Origin: Robinsoniella peoriensis | GTDB taxonomy: Bacteria > Bacillota > Clostridia > Lachnospirales > Lachnospiraceae | Reading direction: 5' to 3' (one strand) | Assembly (NCBI RefSeq): GCF_042680125.1 | Contig: NZ_JBHTNY010000042.1 | Length of the DNA stretch: 64,000 nt | Shown here: piece by piece, positions 24,700-33,994 of the stretch | How positions within the stretch are numbered: the first letter of the stretch is position 1 | Layout: each line of letters begins with the position of its first letter | Made by a program: the position numbers and the translations under genes | The notes under the pieces: generated by a model | What the model saw: the letters and a program-made list of their open reading frames with translations, nothing else | What the model was told of the DNA's origin: nothing | Database searches by the model: none

Positions 24700-26979
24700 T
24701 TACTGCTTATTTGTATGCTGGTAAGCAACCTGATAAAACAGCTTCTGGGAATCCAGCGCTACTTCTGATGCTGCCACTTTCTGATAGGAACCATCTTCCA
24801 TTTGCTCTCTTGCTTTTACATTATCATTTAGCATTGTAATAAACATTTCATGTATTCTCACTTTTAGATGGGTATCATAAATTGGTACTGCTACTTCCAC
24901 TCTGCGCAGTGTATTCCTGGTCATAAAATCAGCTGATGCTATATATATTTTTGCTCTTTCCCTGTCACCAAAAATATAGATTCTGGAATGCTCCAGGTAT
25001 CTGCCAACGATGCTGATTATCTTTATCTGATCTGTCTGCCCCGGAATACGGGAACGCAGGCAGCAGATTCCCCGTACAATCATCTCTATCTTTACTCCGG
25101 CCCTTGATGCCTCTATTAGTTTATCAATAATTTTCTTATCTGTCAGAGAATTTAATTTTAGCCCGATATATGCCTGTTCGTTATTTTTTGCTGCACGGAT
25201 TTCTTCATCCATCATTTCCAGTACTTTGTTTTGCAGGCATTTGGGGGCTATCAGAAGATGTTCTGCTGATTCCACTACTTCTCCCATAGCTAGTGCCTGG
25301 AAGACACCGGCTGCCTCTATACCTATTCTGTTATCCGCAGTCATCAGGGATAAATCCGTATAGAGGCGGGCTGTCTTTTCATTATAGTTTCCAGTTCCCA
25401 CCTGTGTAATATATTCAATCTGTCCTTCTCTTTTCCTGGTAATCAGACAAAGTTTGGAATGTACCTTTAGCCCGTCCACGCCATAGATGACATGGCATCC
25501 GGCCTCTTCCAGCCTTCTGGACCACTCTATGTTATTTTCCTCATCAAACCTGGCTTTTAACTCTACCAGGACATCTACCTGCTTACCGTTTTCCGCGGCT
25601 TCTACCAGGGCTCCAATGACTTCACTATGCTTAGCCAGGCGGTAAAGAGTCATTTTTATTGATACAACATAAGGGTCCTCCGCTGCCTGATTCAGCAACA
25701 TAATAAATGGTCTGATGCTCTCGTATGGATAAGACAGTAACATGTCATGCTCCAGTATCTGATCGATGACCGGTCTTTTTTCATCTACGGCAGGTGATTT
25801 TTGAGGGATTCTTTTTTCAAAAAACAATTCGCTTTTCATTCTAAGCTGATCCTGAATCTGAAATACAAAAGAAAGATCTATTGGCGATTGGGACACAAAT
25901 ACCTGCTCTTTTTTTAATAACAGGTGTTCACACAGCTTAGCCGTCATCTTATGATCCAGCTCCCTGCTCAATTCCAGCCTTACGGGACAGAGTCTTCTTC
26001 TGAGTTTTACTACCTCCGCCATATGCTCCCGATAATCCAGATCTTCATCAAAGATACTATCTGCATCAATATCAGCATTTCTGGTTATCCGAATCAGAGA
26101 CTTTGCACTCACCCGATATTTATTGAATACTTTTGGCAGAAAATGAAGAATTAATTCTTCTACCAGCAGGAAGCTTCCAGCTCTTCCCGGAATAGCCGTG
26201 AGTCTTCCGAATACTTCACTGCTGCAGGGAACAATACCAAATTTTTCACGGTCTGTTTTTGTTTCTAATACTGCTGCAGCATAGATCTCGTTATTTTTCA
26301 GAAATGGAAACGGCTGTTTTTTCCCTACCACCATGGTGGATAGAAGCGGCATAATCTCCTGTTCAAAGTAGCGCTCCAAATAATCAATTTCCCCGGTTGT
26401 CAGTTCTTTAACTTTGACCATTTGAATTTCTTCTTTTTCCAGAAGTAGCATTAATTCCTCATAAATCTGGTCTTTTGCTTTTCCCAGCTCCCTGACCCGT
26501 TTGAAAATGGCCTCCATCTGCTCCTTACTGGTCATCTGCGTTTTATTTTCCCTGATTTCTTTTGATAAAAGCATCTGGTCATGTAGGGAGCCTACCCTGA
26601 CCATAAAAAATTCATCCAAATTGCTCTGAAAAATGGACAGAAAAGTAAGGCGCTCACAAGTGGGCACCTTTGGATCAGCAGCTTCTTCTAATACACGTTC
26701 ATTAAATTTCAGCCAGGATAATTCCCGGTTTTCAAAGCAAGACATCTCATTTCCCTTCATATCTTTATCTTTTATGTCTTTATGTTTCGTATCTTTATCT
26801 TTCATGTCTTTATCTTTTATGTCTTTATCTTTCATATCTTTATCTTTCGTATCTTTATCTTTCATATCTCTATCTTTCATATCTTTATCTTTCGTATCTT
26901 TATCTTTCATATCTCTATCTTTCGTATCTTTATCTTTCATATCTTTATGTTTCGTATCTTTATCTTTCATGTGGCTCAC
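24700..26979 (-). CDS. ppk1: polyphosphate kinase (PPK1) with repeat N-terminus
   Basis: Polyphosphate kinase, reversibly polymerising phosphate from ATP. The core starts MSCFENRELSWLKFNERVLEEA and holds LDEFFMVRVG, HDMLLSYPYES, LKARFDEENNI, VHSKLCLITRK, TGNYNEKTARLYTD and LEHSRIYIFG, the two conserved histidine regions of the phospholipase D-like catalytic domains. The frame extends 78 residues upstream of the normal start as fourteen xKDKD pentapeptides (x = M, T or I), from GTG 26979 or ATG 26970. An internal ATG at 26745 has its own AAGGGA site, so translation may begin at the normal start with the repeats as leader. Adjacent to an HD-domain gene transcribed in the same direction. Confidence 0.93.
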   Translation of the reverse strand: MSHMKDKDTKHKDMKDKDTKDRDMKDKDTKDKDMKDRDMKDKDTKDKDMKDKDIKDKDMKDKDTKHKDIKDKDMKGNEMSCFENRELSWLKFNERVLEEAADPKVPTCERLTFLSIFQSNLDEFFMVRVGSLHDQMLLSKEIRENKTQMTSKEQMEAIFKRVRELGKAKDQIYEELMLLLEKEEIQMVKVKELTTGEIDYLERYFEQEIMPLLSTMVVGKKQPFPFLKNNEIYAAAVLETKTDREKFGIVPCSSEVFGRLTAIPGRAGSFLLVEELILHFLPKVFNKYRVSAKSLIRITRNADIDADSIFDEDLDYREHMAEVVKLRRRLCPVRLELSRELDHKMTAKLCEHLLLKKEQVFVSQSPIDLSFVFQIQDQLRMKSELFFEKRIPQKSPAVDEKRPVIDQILEHDMLLSYPYESIRPFIMLLNQAAEDPYVVSIKMTLYRLAKHSEVIGALVEAAENGKQVDVLVELKARFDEENNIEWSRRLEEAGCHVIYGVDGLKVHSKLCLITRKREGQIEYITQVGTGNYNEKTARLYTDLSLMTADNRIGIEAAGVFQALAMGEVVESAEHLLIAPKCLQNKVLEMMDEEIRAAKNNEQAYIGLKLNSLTDKKIIDKLIEASRAGVKIEMIVRGICCLRSRIPGQTDQIKIISIVGRYLEHSRIYIFGDRERAKIYIASADFMTRNTLRRVEVAVPIYDTHLKVRIHEMFITMLNDNVKAREQMEDGSYQKVAASEVALDSQKLFYQVAYQHTNKQ
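26761..26970. repeat. fourteen 15-bp tandem repeats (VNTR)
   Basis: Unit on the + strand ATCTTTATCTTTCRT with few changes, fourteen copies. It encodes the xKDKD repeats on the minus strand. The unit length is a multiple of three, so copy-number change would not break the ppk frame. Confidence 0.9.
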
Positions 26980-27024
26980 ATCCTCATTTTCTTATCTCTT
27001 GTATATGACCTCTCAATTTGCAGT

Positions 27025-27690
27025 TTAACAGACTTTATGACCATTCGCTGTCAGCTTAAACTTCGACCCCAGCATTTCGGCTGCACGCTTGCACATCAGC
27101 ATCCGCTGCAAAAAAATTTCAAAATAATCCATAATTGAACAAATACTTTCATCCAGTTCCACACTTAGCTGGATTGTCTTTGTCTCAGTCTGAATGGTCA
27201 GTTCTGAAGTAACTGCTGCATAGTTTACCCGGTCGTGTTTATCAAAACTTTCTTTCACTGCATTTCTCACACGGTTCCTTCTAACATCTGTCTTATCAGC
27301 TAATATGACAGCAGCTGATACTGCATCTACTGCCGTACCTGTCTTCTCATCATGCTGCCCTATGGCACTGACAATCGTAGCTGCATCTTCCGGCGGAATA
27401 TCGTACTGGCGAAGCAGTGTAAATGCCATAATTGCACCGCTGTGGGCATGGTCATTCCGATTGATACTGTTGCCGATATCATGCATATAACCTGCAATCT
27501 TAGCAAGTTCAATGTCCTTTTTGCTATAGCCCAGTTCTTTTAAAATTCTTCCGGCGATCTGCGCTACCTTTACTGCATGGCTCAGAGAATGCTCCGTATA
27601 TCCCAGCACACCCAGATTGTCATTTCCCTTTTTTATATATGCTCTTATTTCTTCTGATTCCTTGATTTTCTTATAGGTAATCTGCTCCAT
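27025..27690 (-). CDS. HD-domain phosphohydrolase
   Basis: A 221-residue soluble protein with an HD metal-dependent phosphohydrolase domain: SLSHAVKVAQIA (His) near residue 35, AGYMHDIGNSINRNDHAHSG with the HD pair near 70 and further His residues, and GQHDEKTG near 112. The family cleaves phosphate esters of nucleotides or nucleic acids; the substrate here is unknown. It is 45 nt upstream of ppk on the same strand and probably forms an operon with it, which would suit a role in phosphate or nucleotide stress (inference). Confidence 0.85.
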   Translation of the reverse strand: MEQITYKKIKESEEIRAYIKKGNDNLGVLGYTEHSLSHAVKVAQIAGRILKELGYSKKDIELAKIAGYMHDIGNSINRNDHAHSGAIMAFTLLRQYDIPPEDAATIVSAIGQHDEKTGTAVDAVSAAVILADKTDVRRNRVRNAVKESFDKHDRVNYAAVTSELTIQTETKTIQLSVELDESICSIMDYFEIFLQRMLMCKRAAEMLGSKFKLTANGHKVC

Positions 27691-28017
27691 ATATCTCCTT
27701 TGTTAATAGTACAGTATTGCGTAAATAACTGCGGATACCTGATATCCGCCCATGTTATCTGCAGGATCCTGCACCCATTTCACTGCAGCCGCTGCCAGTA
27801 TCTGCCGTTAACTGTGCTTTCAGAATAACACGCTGCACTATGTATCATAGCAGTACAGATTTTCTTTCTCTATCCGCGCTTGGTTAAGAATATGTAAAAT
27901 ATATGTAATGTTACTGATTCTTTTATTACTTAACATTATCTCCAGTTTTCTCTTCGGCAAACCATCAAATACCTGATAAGTTTGTATATTCTTGGCCTTC
28001 TGCCCTGCCTTAACGAA
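27691..28017. other. intergenic region, no gene seen
   Basis: A 72-codon frame (27838-28056, minus) starts inside the downstream terminator of the beta-galactosidase gene and has no ribosome site, so it is not called. A hairpin (GCGGATA..TATCCGC, about 27742-27758) lies ahead of the HD gene. Confidence 0.5.
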
Positions 28018-28066
28018 AAAAAAATATGCTATGCATATTATCGCTGATAATAGCAAAGCATATTTT
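28018..28066 (-). terminator. intrinsic terminator of the beta-galactosidase gene
   Basis: On the minus strand TAAAATATGCTTTGC and GATAATATGCATAGCATATTTT-type arms pair around ATTATCAGC, followed by eight or more T. It starts 6 nt after the stop codon. Confidence 0.85.
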
Positions 28067-28071
28067 AGAAT

Positions 28072-30141
28072 TTAGTCTTTGGAGCCCTCTTCTACAATTG
28101 CTGCCCCCCAGGGTTTCAGATTAATCATCTCTCCCGGTTCCACAGAATTATGATTTAACAATTCTACCCCCTTGGGATGACTGTATTCTACCGTTCTTTC
28201 TTCCGGTGAATAATTAAAATAATAACGGATTTCTTTTCCCTGCTGGTTTATCCCGCTTCGGATTATAATAGGAAATGCTACTTGTTGATCCGCTGTCCAC
28301 AGGCCTGCATTTTGATACGTATATTTAATAATATTTTTCAATACCTCCGCTGATGTCATACATCCAATATAAACTGCAGTCCCTTTTCCGTATCCATTAA
28401 CCGTAACAGCTGCGTATTCATTCCATGCCGCATGCTCGTACGAAGCAAGCACTTTTGCGGTATCCGTTTTTAATAATTCCATAAACCCATTCACTTCCAG
28501 ATTCGGTTGCTGATTTAATTTGTCTTCCGGTATTACGTTCTCCAGCATTTCATTATCCGGCATATTATTTTTCAACCGCACATTTTTCGGAAAGGTAAAT
28601 TGACTGTAGTTTACGCCCAGACATTTACTGAGAATCCCAGGCTGCTGTTCAGTGCGTACTTTTACGTTCTCATCTGTAAAACCGCTCTTAAACGTAGTGA
28701 CCAGATGACCGCCCTGTTCCACAAAGGAATTGATCCTCTCTAAAAGAACTGATGGTGCACTGTAAAGTGCCGGAACGATCAGTACCTGATACTGCTCCAG
28801 ATTATCGGATTCCGGAAATATGAAGTCACACTCTATATTGCTTTGATACAGTACATCATAGATCCAGCGGACCACATCATTATAATAAAGCTTTGGCGCC
28901 GTGGATGCTCCCATGTCAATCGGGAACCATTTCAGTGCTGTCAGGGATTCATTACTTACCAGTATTGCCGTCTTATTCCGCTTCTTTAAATTTACCAGCT
29001 TTGTCCCAATCCTTTTTAGCTCATTGCCTATAATTCCCGCTTCCTGATAGGTTGCATTTTCCTTAAAATCATGACTGAGCAACCCTTTCCAGTAAGTCTC
29101 CATTGAATTATGAATGGAGTGCCAATGCCAGTACATCACTGCATTTGCACCGCTGGCGAGGTGGCTGTAAGCCTGGAGCCTCAGCTGCCCGGGATAGGGC
29201 ACCCAGCATGGAAATCCCTGAGCTTCGGTCTCCAGCACCAGATAATTATCCTGTTTAAGAGATCTGGTAGAATCCCCGCCAAAAGCAATTTCTGCACCGG
29301 TCAGATCGTCCTGGGTAGGATGGTAAATATCGGTTCCTGCCACGCTCAGGCATTTCGCTGCCTGATAATGATTTACATCGGGCTGTACCCCATAGGAATA
29401 CCCTCTCCATTCAAAATCAAAGTTTTGCGTAACAAACTGATTTTCTCTTTTATACTCTGCAACAATTTGCGACTGCCATTCCAGAAATTCCACCACAAGA
29501 GACCTCTGGAATTTCTCAAACTCCGCTCCCAGGCTTCCATTAATTGTGCCTCTGACATCCGGAAAGTCTTCCCAGGCATTAATACGGTTACTCCAATAAT
29601 CCAGACCAAATGCCTGGTTCATAGCTTCCAGATCATTGTGAAATTTATTTCTTAAATACTTTACAAACCGCTCCTGTACATTTTTTCCGGCAGTTCCATA
29701 ATACTTGGTTTCATTGTCCAATTGATAGCCAATCACGCATTTGCGCTTTGCAGTACACTCCATCAGCTTACGGATAATACGTTCGGCATAAAAGAGATAG
29801 ACCGGGTTGGTAATATCCATAATCTGTCGTGCTCCATACATTCCTTTACCTTTAACAGTAGTTGCCAGTACATCCGGATAAGCTTTTACCATCCAGGTCG
29901 GCACTGCATAGGTGGGGGTGCCAATGATTACAGATATGCCGGCTGCTTCCATAGCATCCATCACCCGCTCCACATGGGTAAAATCAAAAACGCCGTCCTG
30001 GGGTTCACAAGTACTCCAGGTAGATTCGGCAATCCTGACCACATTAATTCCCGCCTGCTTCATCATTTTAATATCCTGATCCAGCCGTTCCACGGGCATA
30101 TACTCATCATAATAAGCCGCTCCATAAAGTATCTGATCCAT
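28072..30141 (-). CDS. GH42 beta-galactosidase
   Basis: A 689-residue glycoside hydrolase family 42 enzyme releasing galactose from beta-galactosides. It starts MDQILYGAAYYDEYMP, typical for the family, with a TIM barrel through about residue 390, the acid/base Glu in GYQLDNETKYYG (near 145), the nucleophile Glu in the LETEAQGFPCW-type stretch (near 305), then a trimerisation domain (about 395-600) and a C-terminal beta domain. It lacks a signal peptide, so it acts in the cytosol. Start ATG 30141 has AGGAGG 8 nt upstream; the longer frame to 30198 lacks a site. It follows the AraC-type regulator by 113 nt on the same strand, presumably its regulator. Confidence 0.92.
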   Translation of the reverse strand: MDQILYGAAYYDEYMPVERLDQDIKMMKQAGINVVRIAESTWSTCEPQDGVFDFTHVERVMDAMEAAGISVIIGTPTYAVPTWMVKAYPDVLATTVKGKGMYGARQIMDITNPVYLFYAERIIRKLMECTAKRKCVIGYQLDNETKYYGTAGKNVQERFVKYLRNKFHNDLEAMNQAFGLDYWSNRINAWEDFPDVRGTINGSLGAEFEKFQRSLVVEFLEWQSQIVAEYKRENQFVTQNFDFEWRGYSYGVQPDVNHYQAAKCLSVAGTDIYHPTQDDLTGAEIAFGGDSTRSLKQDNYLVLETEAQGFPCWVPYPGQLRLQAYSHLASGANAVMYWHWHSIHNSMETYWKGLLSHDFKENATYQEAGIIGNELKRIGTKLVNLKKRNKTAILVSNESLTALKWFPIDMGASTAPKLYYNDVVRWIYDVLYQSNIECDFIFPESDNLEQYQVLIVPALYSAPSVLLERINSFVEQGGHLVTTFKSGFTDENVKVRTEQQPGILSKCLGVNYSQFTFPKNVRLKNNMPDNEMLENVIPEDKLNQQPNLEVNGFMELLKTDTAKVLASYEHAAWNEYAAVTVNGYGKGTAVYIGCMTSAEVLKNIIKYTYQNAGLWTADQQVAFPIIIRSGINQQGKEIRYYFNYSPEERTVEYSHPKGVELLNHNSVEPGEMINLKPWGAAIVEEGSKD

Positions 30142-30254
30142 AAAGAAAACCTCCTGTATAATATCATTTTCTGATATTTTACCAGACTGCATTTCCAATA
30201 TATATCACAAATCTTGTATAAATACTATTAATCTTATATTTACACGCCTGAAAT

Positions 30255-31466
30255 CTACTTTTGCAAGCAAATGTCATTCCCCATAACTGCAAATCTCTTT
30301 CGATACTCCCCCGGAGTCATCCCGGTAACTTCCTTAAAAACCTTCCCGAAATGGCTTTGGGAATGAAATGCAAAGTAATACCCGATTTCTTTGGCTGAAT
30401 AATCGGTATAACGCAGCAGATTTTCACTTAGTTGAATCCGATTCTGCATAATATAACGCTGCAGGGTGATTCCCTCCGTCCGGTGAAATAAATCCGAGAG
30501 GTAATCTGCATGAATTCCCAATTCCATTGCCATATCCTGCACACTGATTTTCACATGCATATTTCTAAAAATGTAATCTTTTGCACGTTCTACCAAAGGA
30601 TTGATGTCTCCTTTTTGCTTCACTTCCCACACCTGGAAGGCAAAATTGTACTCTGCCTTTCGCATCAGGGCACCTATTTCCATTACGCTCCCCATATCTT
30701 CTATTTTCTGAATGTAACCATCAACCATGGTAAATGCAAGCTCCGGAAGTATGCCCCCCTCAATTGCAGCTCTGGATGCAAGTGTAATGACACAGATTGC
30801 CAGATTTTTTGCCTGTCGCAGCTCGCTTCTGGCAAGTTTGCCCACTTTGCCGGGATAAGTTTCCGACAGGCTCTTTTCCAGCATCATGCAGTCTCCCTTT
30901 CGAATGCTGTCCATTTCCCGTACTTCCTGACTGTATGGGTTATGGGCAACTGCCCTCTCCTGCCGGTCAAATATTTCATCTGATATTTGTTTTGTGGAAC
31001 CAGCCAGGCTTTCTTCTTTTAATCCATTCCTCTGCCAAAGCTCATAACGGGAAATTTCCTGATTATTTAATAATCCGTTTAACATTAAAATGCCCGCACC
31101 AAATGTCTCCATATCCACTTCACCCACACGATAAGCTTCTTCGTGATTCATTTTGTGCTTTCTTGCCAGGCTGCGGCTCACATCTCTTCCGGCACGGCCT
31201 GTGCAGACCGGTCCTGCCACGTAGGCATTATCACGGGAATCCCAGACGATTCCATATAAAATCTGACACGGCTCCTGAATAATTAAGGGTATGCCTGTCT
31301 GCTCTCTCTTCCGTAATTCCATCCGAAATGAGCTATCGCAGACCAGAGGATCCTCATGATCCTCCATGCCGCCATAGCTCATTATTATCATACCATTTTT
31401 ATCCATAACACGAATCGGTGCATGTATCATAGTTACCAGCTGACTGCAGGTATATTCTACTGACAT
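30255..31466 (-). CDS. AraC-family transcriptional regulator
   Basis: A 403-residue regulator. The N-terminal half resembles a PocR/GAF-like sensory domain (MIHAPIRVMDKNGMIIMSYGG...), the middle is helical, and the C-terminal about 100 residues contain two helix-turn-helix motifs (ISVQDMAMELGIHADYLSDL and KEIGYYFAFHSQSHFGKVFKE), ending TGMTPGEYRKRF, the AraC signature. AGGAGGAAAAGG precedes the ATG. It is upstream of and co-directional with the GH42 gene, so it most likely activates beta-galactoside use. Confidence 0.9.
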   Translation of the reverse strand: MSVEYTCSQLVTMIHAPIRVMDKNGMIIMSYGGMEDHEDPLVCDSSFRMELRKREQTGIPLIIQEPCQILYGIVWDSRDNAYVAGPVCTGRAGRDVSRSLARKHKMNHEEAYRVGEVDMETFGAGILMLNGLLNNQEISRYELWQRNGLKEESLAGSTKQISDEIFDRQERAVAHNPYSQEVREMDSIRKGDCMMLEKSLSETYPGKVGKLARSELRQAKNLAICVITLASRAAIEGGILPELAFTMVDGYIQKIEDMGSVMEIGALMRKAEYNFAFQVWEVKQKGDINPLVERAKDYIFRNMHVKISVQDMAMELGIHADYLSDLFHRTEGITLQRYIMQNRIQLSENLLRYTDYSAKEIGYYFAFHSQSHFGKVFKEVTGMTPGEYRKRFAVMGNDICLQK

Positions 31467-31502
31467 TCCTTTTCCTCCTGTGATGCAGCAGTTGCTCTGT
31501 TA

Positions 31503-32264
31503 TTATAACATACCGTGGTCTTCTAAAAATTTCAAAAACTTTTTTTCACTCAGTATCTCGTTTGTGACAAATTTTCCCTCATGGAAAAAGCTGTATGTCG
31601 TAAATGGAGAGGGTGCATTTTGAGCCTGCTGTGTTGTTTCTATTTTACACAGTTTGACATCGGTACCGTGCTCTCTTGCTATTTTCTGAATGAAAGGTGC
31701 ATATTTATCCGTATGAGGACATTGATTGGTATAGTAGAGCACCATGCCCTTTTCATCTGTCTCTCCTGCCTTTGCGCATTCCTTAAACCCGGGAACTGGT
31801 GCATTTTCTTTTAATGGTAAATATAAAAGCTCATAATACGGTAATGCAGTATCGGCAGTCAAAAACCCTTTGTACTTTAAATACTTGGGGTCGGATAAAA
31901 AAGGCATTTTCTTCTTTGCTGATAATACCGTTACACCATTCATTTTCTTTTCCCGTGCTTCTTGGATACAGGATTCCAACAGTTGATCAGCATACCCCTG
32001 TCCTTTGAACTGACCGGATACCCAAAAGCAGTTAATATGCAGATAATTGGGAGCTTCCATCGGTAACCACGCTTTTTCAGCCGGAATATATTCTATAAAG
32101 ACTTTTCCTCTTTCATTTAGTTTACGAAATACCAAACCATCTGCAAATCGTTCCTTCATCCATGCTTTCTTAGATGATACGCAGGTTTCCCCTTTTTTAT
32201 CTGAAATTGCACAGCAGATATGCTCCTTATCAATATTTTCTATATTTACCGTTATTAATCCCAT
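31503..32264 (-). CDS. YoaP-like GNAT acetyltransferase
   Basis: 253 residues: an N-terminal GNAT domain (about 1-145) with the acetyl-CoA loop in VSGQFKGQGYADQLLESC and a C-terminal YoaP-like domain (about 165-253) containing VLYYTNQCPHTDKY, a thioredoxin-like Cys region, and TTYSFFHEGKFVTNEILSEKKF. The combination is known from B. subtilis YoaP; the acceptor substrate is unknown. AAAGGAGACAGGGCG precedes the ATG. Upstream (about 32310-32365) a promoter TTGTCA-17-TATAGT on the minus strand overlaps a palindrome with arms ATGACA/TGTCAT. Confidence 0.87.
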   Translation of the reverse strand: MGLITVNIENIDKEHICCAISDKKGETCVSSKKAWMKERFADGLVFRKLNERGKVFIEYIPAEKAWLPMEAPNYLHINCFWVSGQFKGQGYADQLLESCIQEAREKKMNGVTVLSAKKKMPFLSDPKYLKYKGFLTADTALPYYELLYLPLKENAPVPGFKECAKAGETDEKGMVLYYTNQCPHTDKYAPFIQKIAREHGTDVKLCKIETTQQAQNAPSPFTTYSFFHEGKFVTNEILSEKKFLKFLEDHGML

Positions 32265-32395
32265 CGCCCTGTCTCCTTTACCTGATACCTTTATTTGTGG
32301 TGTCTTGTCGTTTTCTTGTTTTATAACTATAGTTTACGACACAGAATATGACAACTGTGTGTCATATTATAAATTATTACCACAGACTTTTAAAC

Positions 32396-33646
32396 TCAGC
32401 CTCTCTTATAGCAATGCCAGGAATATATTTTCAATTCGGAATTTATTTTTTCTATGGCTTTTGATATGAGCAGCTCCTGTTTTTTTCTATCCTGGATATT
32501 CTGCAGTTTCAAATTCAGACTTTCCAGATAGGACTTCCGGTTTGTACTTGCTTTTGGCAGCATGGCTTCGTTCCCTTTCAACTGGGGCAGATCCCAGGAT
32601 TCTCCAATCGCCGTCATTCTTACTGTCAAAGGTCCTTCTTTAGAAGTCAGACTGCGCCTGTGGAGCTTATCATCCAGCGTACCCTGTCTGGGCGTTCCAT
32701 CCTTTTCAAAGTTTTTTCCGCCGTCCCTTCTGATTTCTCTTTCCTTCACCGCTTCCATATGCAGCCTTTTATATTCCCGATTGACTTCAATTACTTCTCC
32801 TGATTTTTGAACAATTTTCTGTACGCTCTCTTTTTCTGCTTCCCGTTCCCGGTAAGGATTTTTATCAAATATTCCAGAGTCAGCATTATACTGATACGCC
32901 CTTTTCTTACTTTTCAGAATTTCTTCCACATCTTCTATAAATTGGTTTTTACAGGTTTCAAATGGGCAGTTTATTTTACCCGACGGATCTATGGTTATCC
33001 CTTCCAGTTTAAAAGATTTTGTAAATACCCTTTCTGACTGATTAAAAGGTATGGTACAACGCTGCTTCAGCCGGATCTCCTGATCTTCCATATCCAGCAG
33101 CAAAATAATCCCCTGATTAGAATAGATCAGATATTCAAACGTTGCCAGCACATCATCTGCATATTTTTTCCCATTTAAAAACCAGAGATCCATAATTACC
33201 TCTTCTTTATAATACGCATGTTTCTTTTCCCACAATTCCAGTTTTACATCCTGTCCTGCATATTCCAATACCATTTTCATATTTCCATCTTTTATAAATA
33301 TATCCGATATATATTTACCGCCCTGACGGCTGCATGTAATCTCTGCATTGGGAAAACTTCTCTTCGCTGCCTGAAACAGCAGCCGCCTTGCCAGCAGATG
33401 CCGGCTCCCCTGCCCATTGGTGCGGACGGGACAATTCGCATTTTCATGGTGCCGGAAATAAGGTTCCACTTTATTCCCCGCACATAAAACCAGGTGTTCT
33501 CCGCAGTCCGGACATACAAACTCATTGTTCTGGCTTGCTTTTCTCATTTTCAGCCTGGTTTCTTCATAATAATTTCCCTGGGCATCTTTTAACTCATAGA
33601 CACACCACAGCTCGTTTTTATAGCAGGCATTTTCCTGTGTTATCAT
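32396..33646 (-). CDS. CoiA-like competence/nuclease family protein
   Basis: A 416-residue protein of the CoiA-like family. Its N-terminal zinc-ribbon-like region (FVCPDCGEHLVLCAGNKVEPYFRHHENANCP, Cys4/His cluster) is followed by a restriction-endonuclease-like domain (AEITCSRQGGKYISDIFIK, then MVLEYAGQDV) and a long charged C-terminus. CoiA is needed for processing incoming DNA in naturally competent Gram-positives; here no other competence genes are nearby. Start ATG 33646 has GAGGAGG 7 nt upstream; the 35-codon upstream extension lacks a site. Confidence 0.75.
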   Translation of the reverse strand: MITQENACYKNELWCVYELKDAQGNYYEETRLKMRKASQNNEFVCPDCGEHLVLCAGNKVEPYFRHHENANCPVRTNGQGSRHLLARRLLFQAAKRSFPNAEITCSRQGGKYISDIFIKDGNMKMVLEYAGQDVKLELWEKKHAYYKEEVIMDLWFLNGKKYADDVLATFEYLIYSNQGIILLLDMEDQEIRLKQRCTIPFNQSERVFTKSFKLEGITIDPSGKINCPFETCKNQFIEDVEEILKSKKRAYQYNADSGIFDKNPYREREAEKESVQKIVQKSGEVIEVNREYKRLHMEAVKEREIRRDGGKNFEKDGTPRQGTLDDKLHRRSLTSKEGPLTVRMTAIGESWDLPQLKGNEAMLPKASTNRKSYLESLNLKLQNIQDRKKQELLISKAIEKINSELKIYSWHCYKRG

Positions 33647-33831
33647 AACGTTCCTCCTCACAAACAATCTCCGGTAATAAATGCTGCGGTATTGAAAATA
33701 TATAAAAATATTCTTACTTTCTAATTTAGCACACCACTCCCGCAATATCAATAAACCTGAATATTTTTATGACTTATTTTTTATATATTTTGTGTCGTAT
33801 ATCTCCCTATATTTTATTTCTGATATTCCTC

Positions 33832-33882
33832 TTGACATTGCGACACACGTGTCTTATAATTCTTTTAAGAGACACGCGTGTC
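33832..33882 (+). promoter_or_regulatory. TetR-gene promoter with two palindromic operators
   Basis: TTGACA (33832-33837), 17 nt, TATAAT (33855-33860), a near-consensus promoter. The palindrome GACACACGTGTC (33842-33853) sits in the spacer and GACACGCGTGTC (33871-33882) just downstream of -10, centres 29 bp apart. Likely autoregulatory sites of the TetR-family protein encoded next. The rest of 33647-33994 has no gene. Confidence 0.78.
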
Positions 33883-33941
33883 GCATTAATAAATTCATAA
33901 TAACCAAAGATTGATCTAATGATAAAGAAAATCGCTTTTAC

Positions 33942-33988
33942 ACTACTAATTTAGGAACAGCACAAGCCGGCTTGCGCTATTCAGGGGG
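33942..33988 (+). repeat. hairpin plus ribosome-site cassette, copy 2
   Basis: ACTACTAATTTAGGAA, then a stem from AGCACAAGCC/GGCTTGCGCT, then ATTCAGGGGG, ending 7 nt before the TetR-family start codon. About 42 of 48 positions match 4171-4215 (minus). Confidence 0.7.
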
Positions 33989-33994
33989 TAAAAA

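Noticed and set aside
26761..26970. CRISPR-like regular repeat array
   Set aside because: Units are contiguous 15-mers without spacers and in frame with ppk; it is a VNTR. No CRISPR array or cas gene was seen anywhere in the window.
26633..27138. Long plus-strand frames with repeated SLSFMSL and FIFHIFIFR patterns
   Set aside because: They are the antisense readings of the ppk 15-bp repeat tract and have no ribosome site; the minus-strand ppk gene explains the region.
27838..28056. 72-codon minus-strand frame with a hydrophobic start
   Set aside because: Its start lies inside the terminator hairpin of the beta-galactosidase gene and no ribosome site is present.
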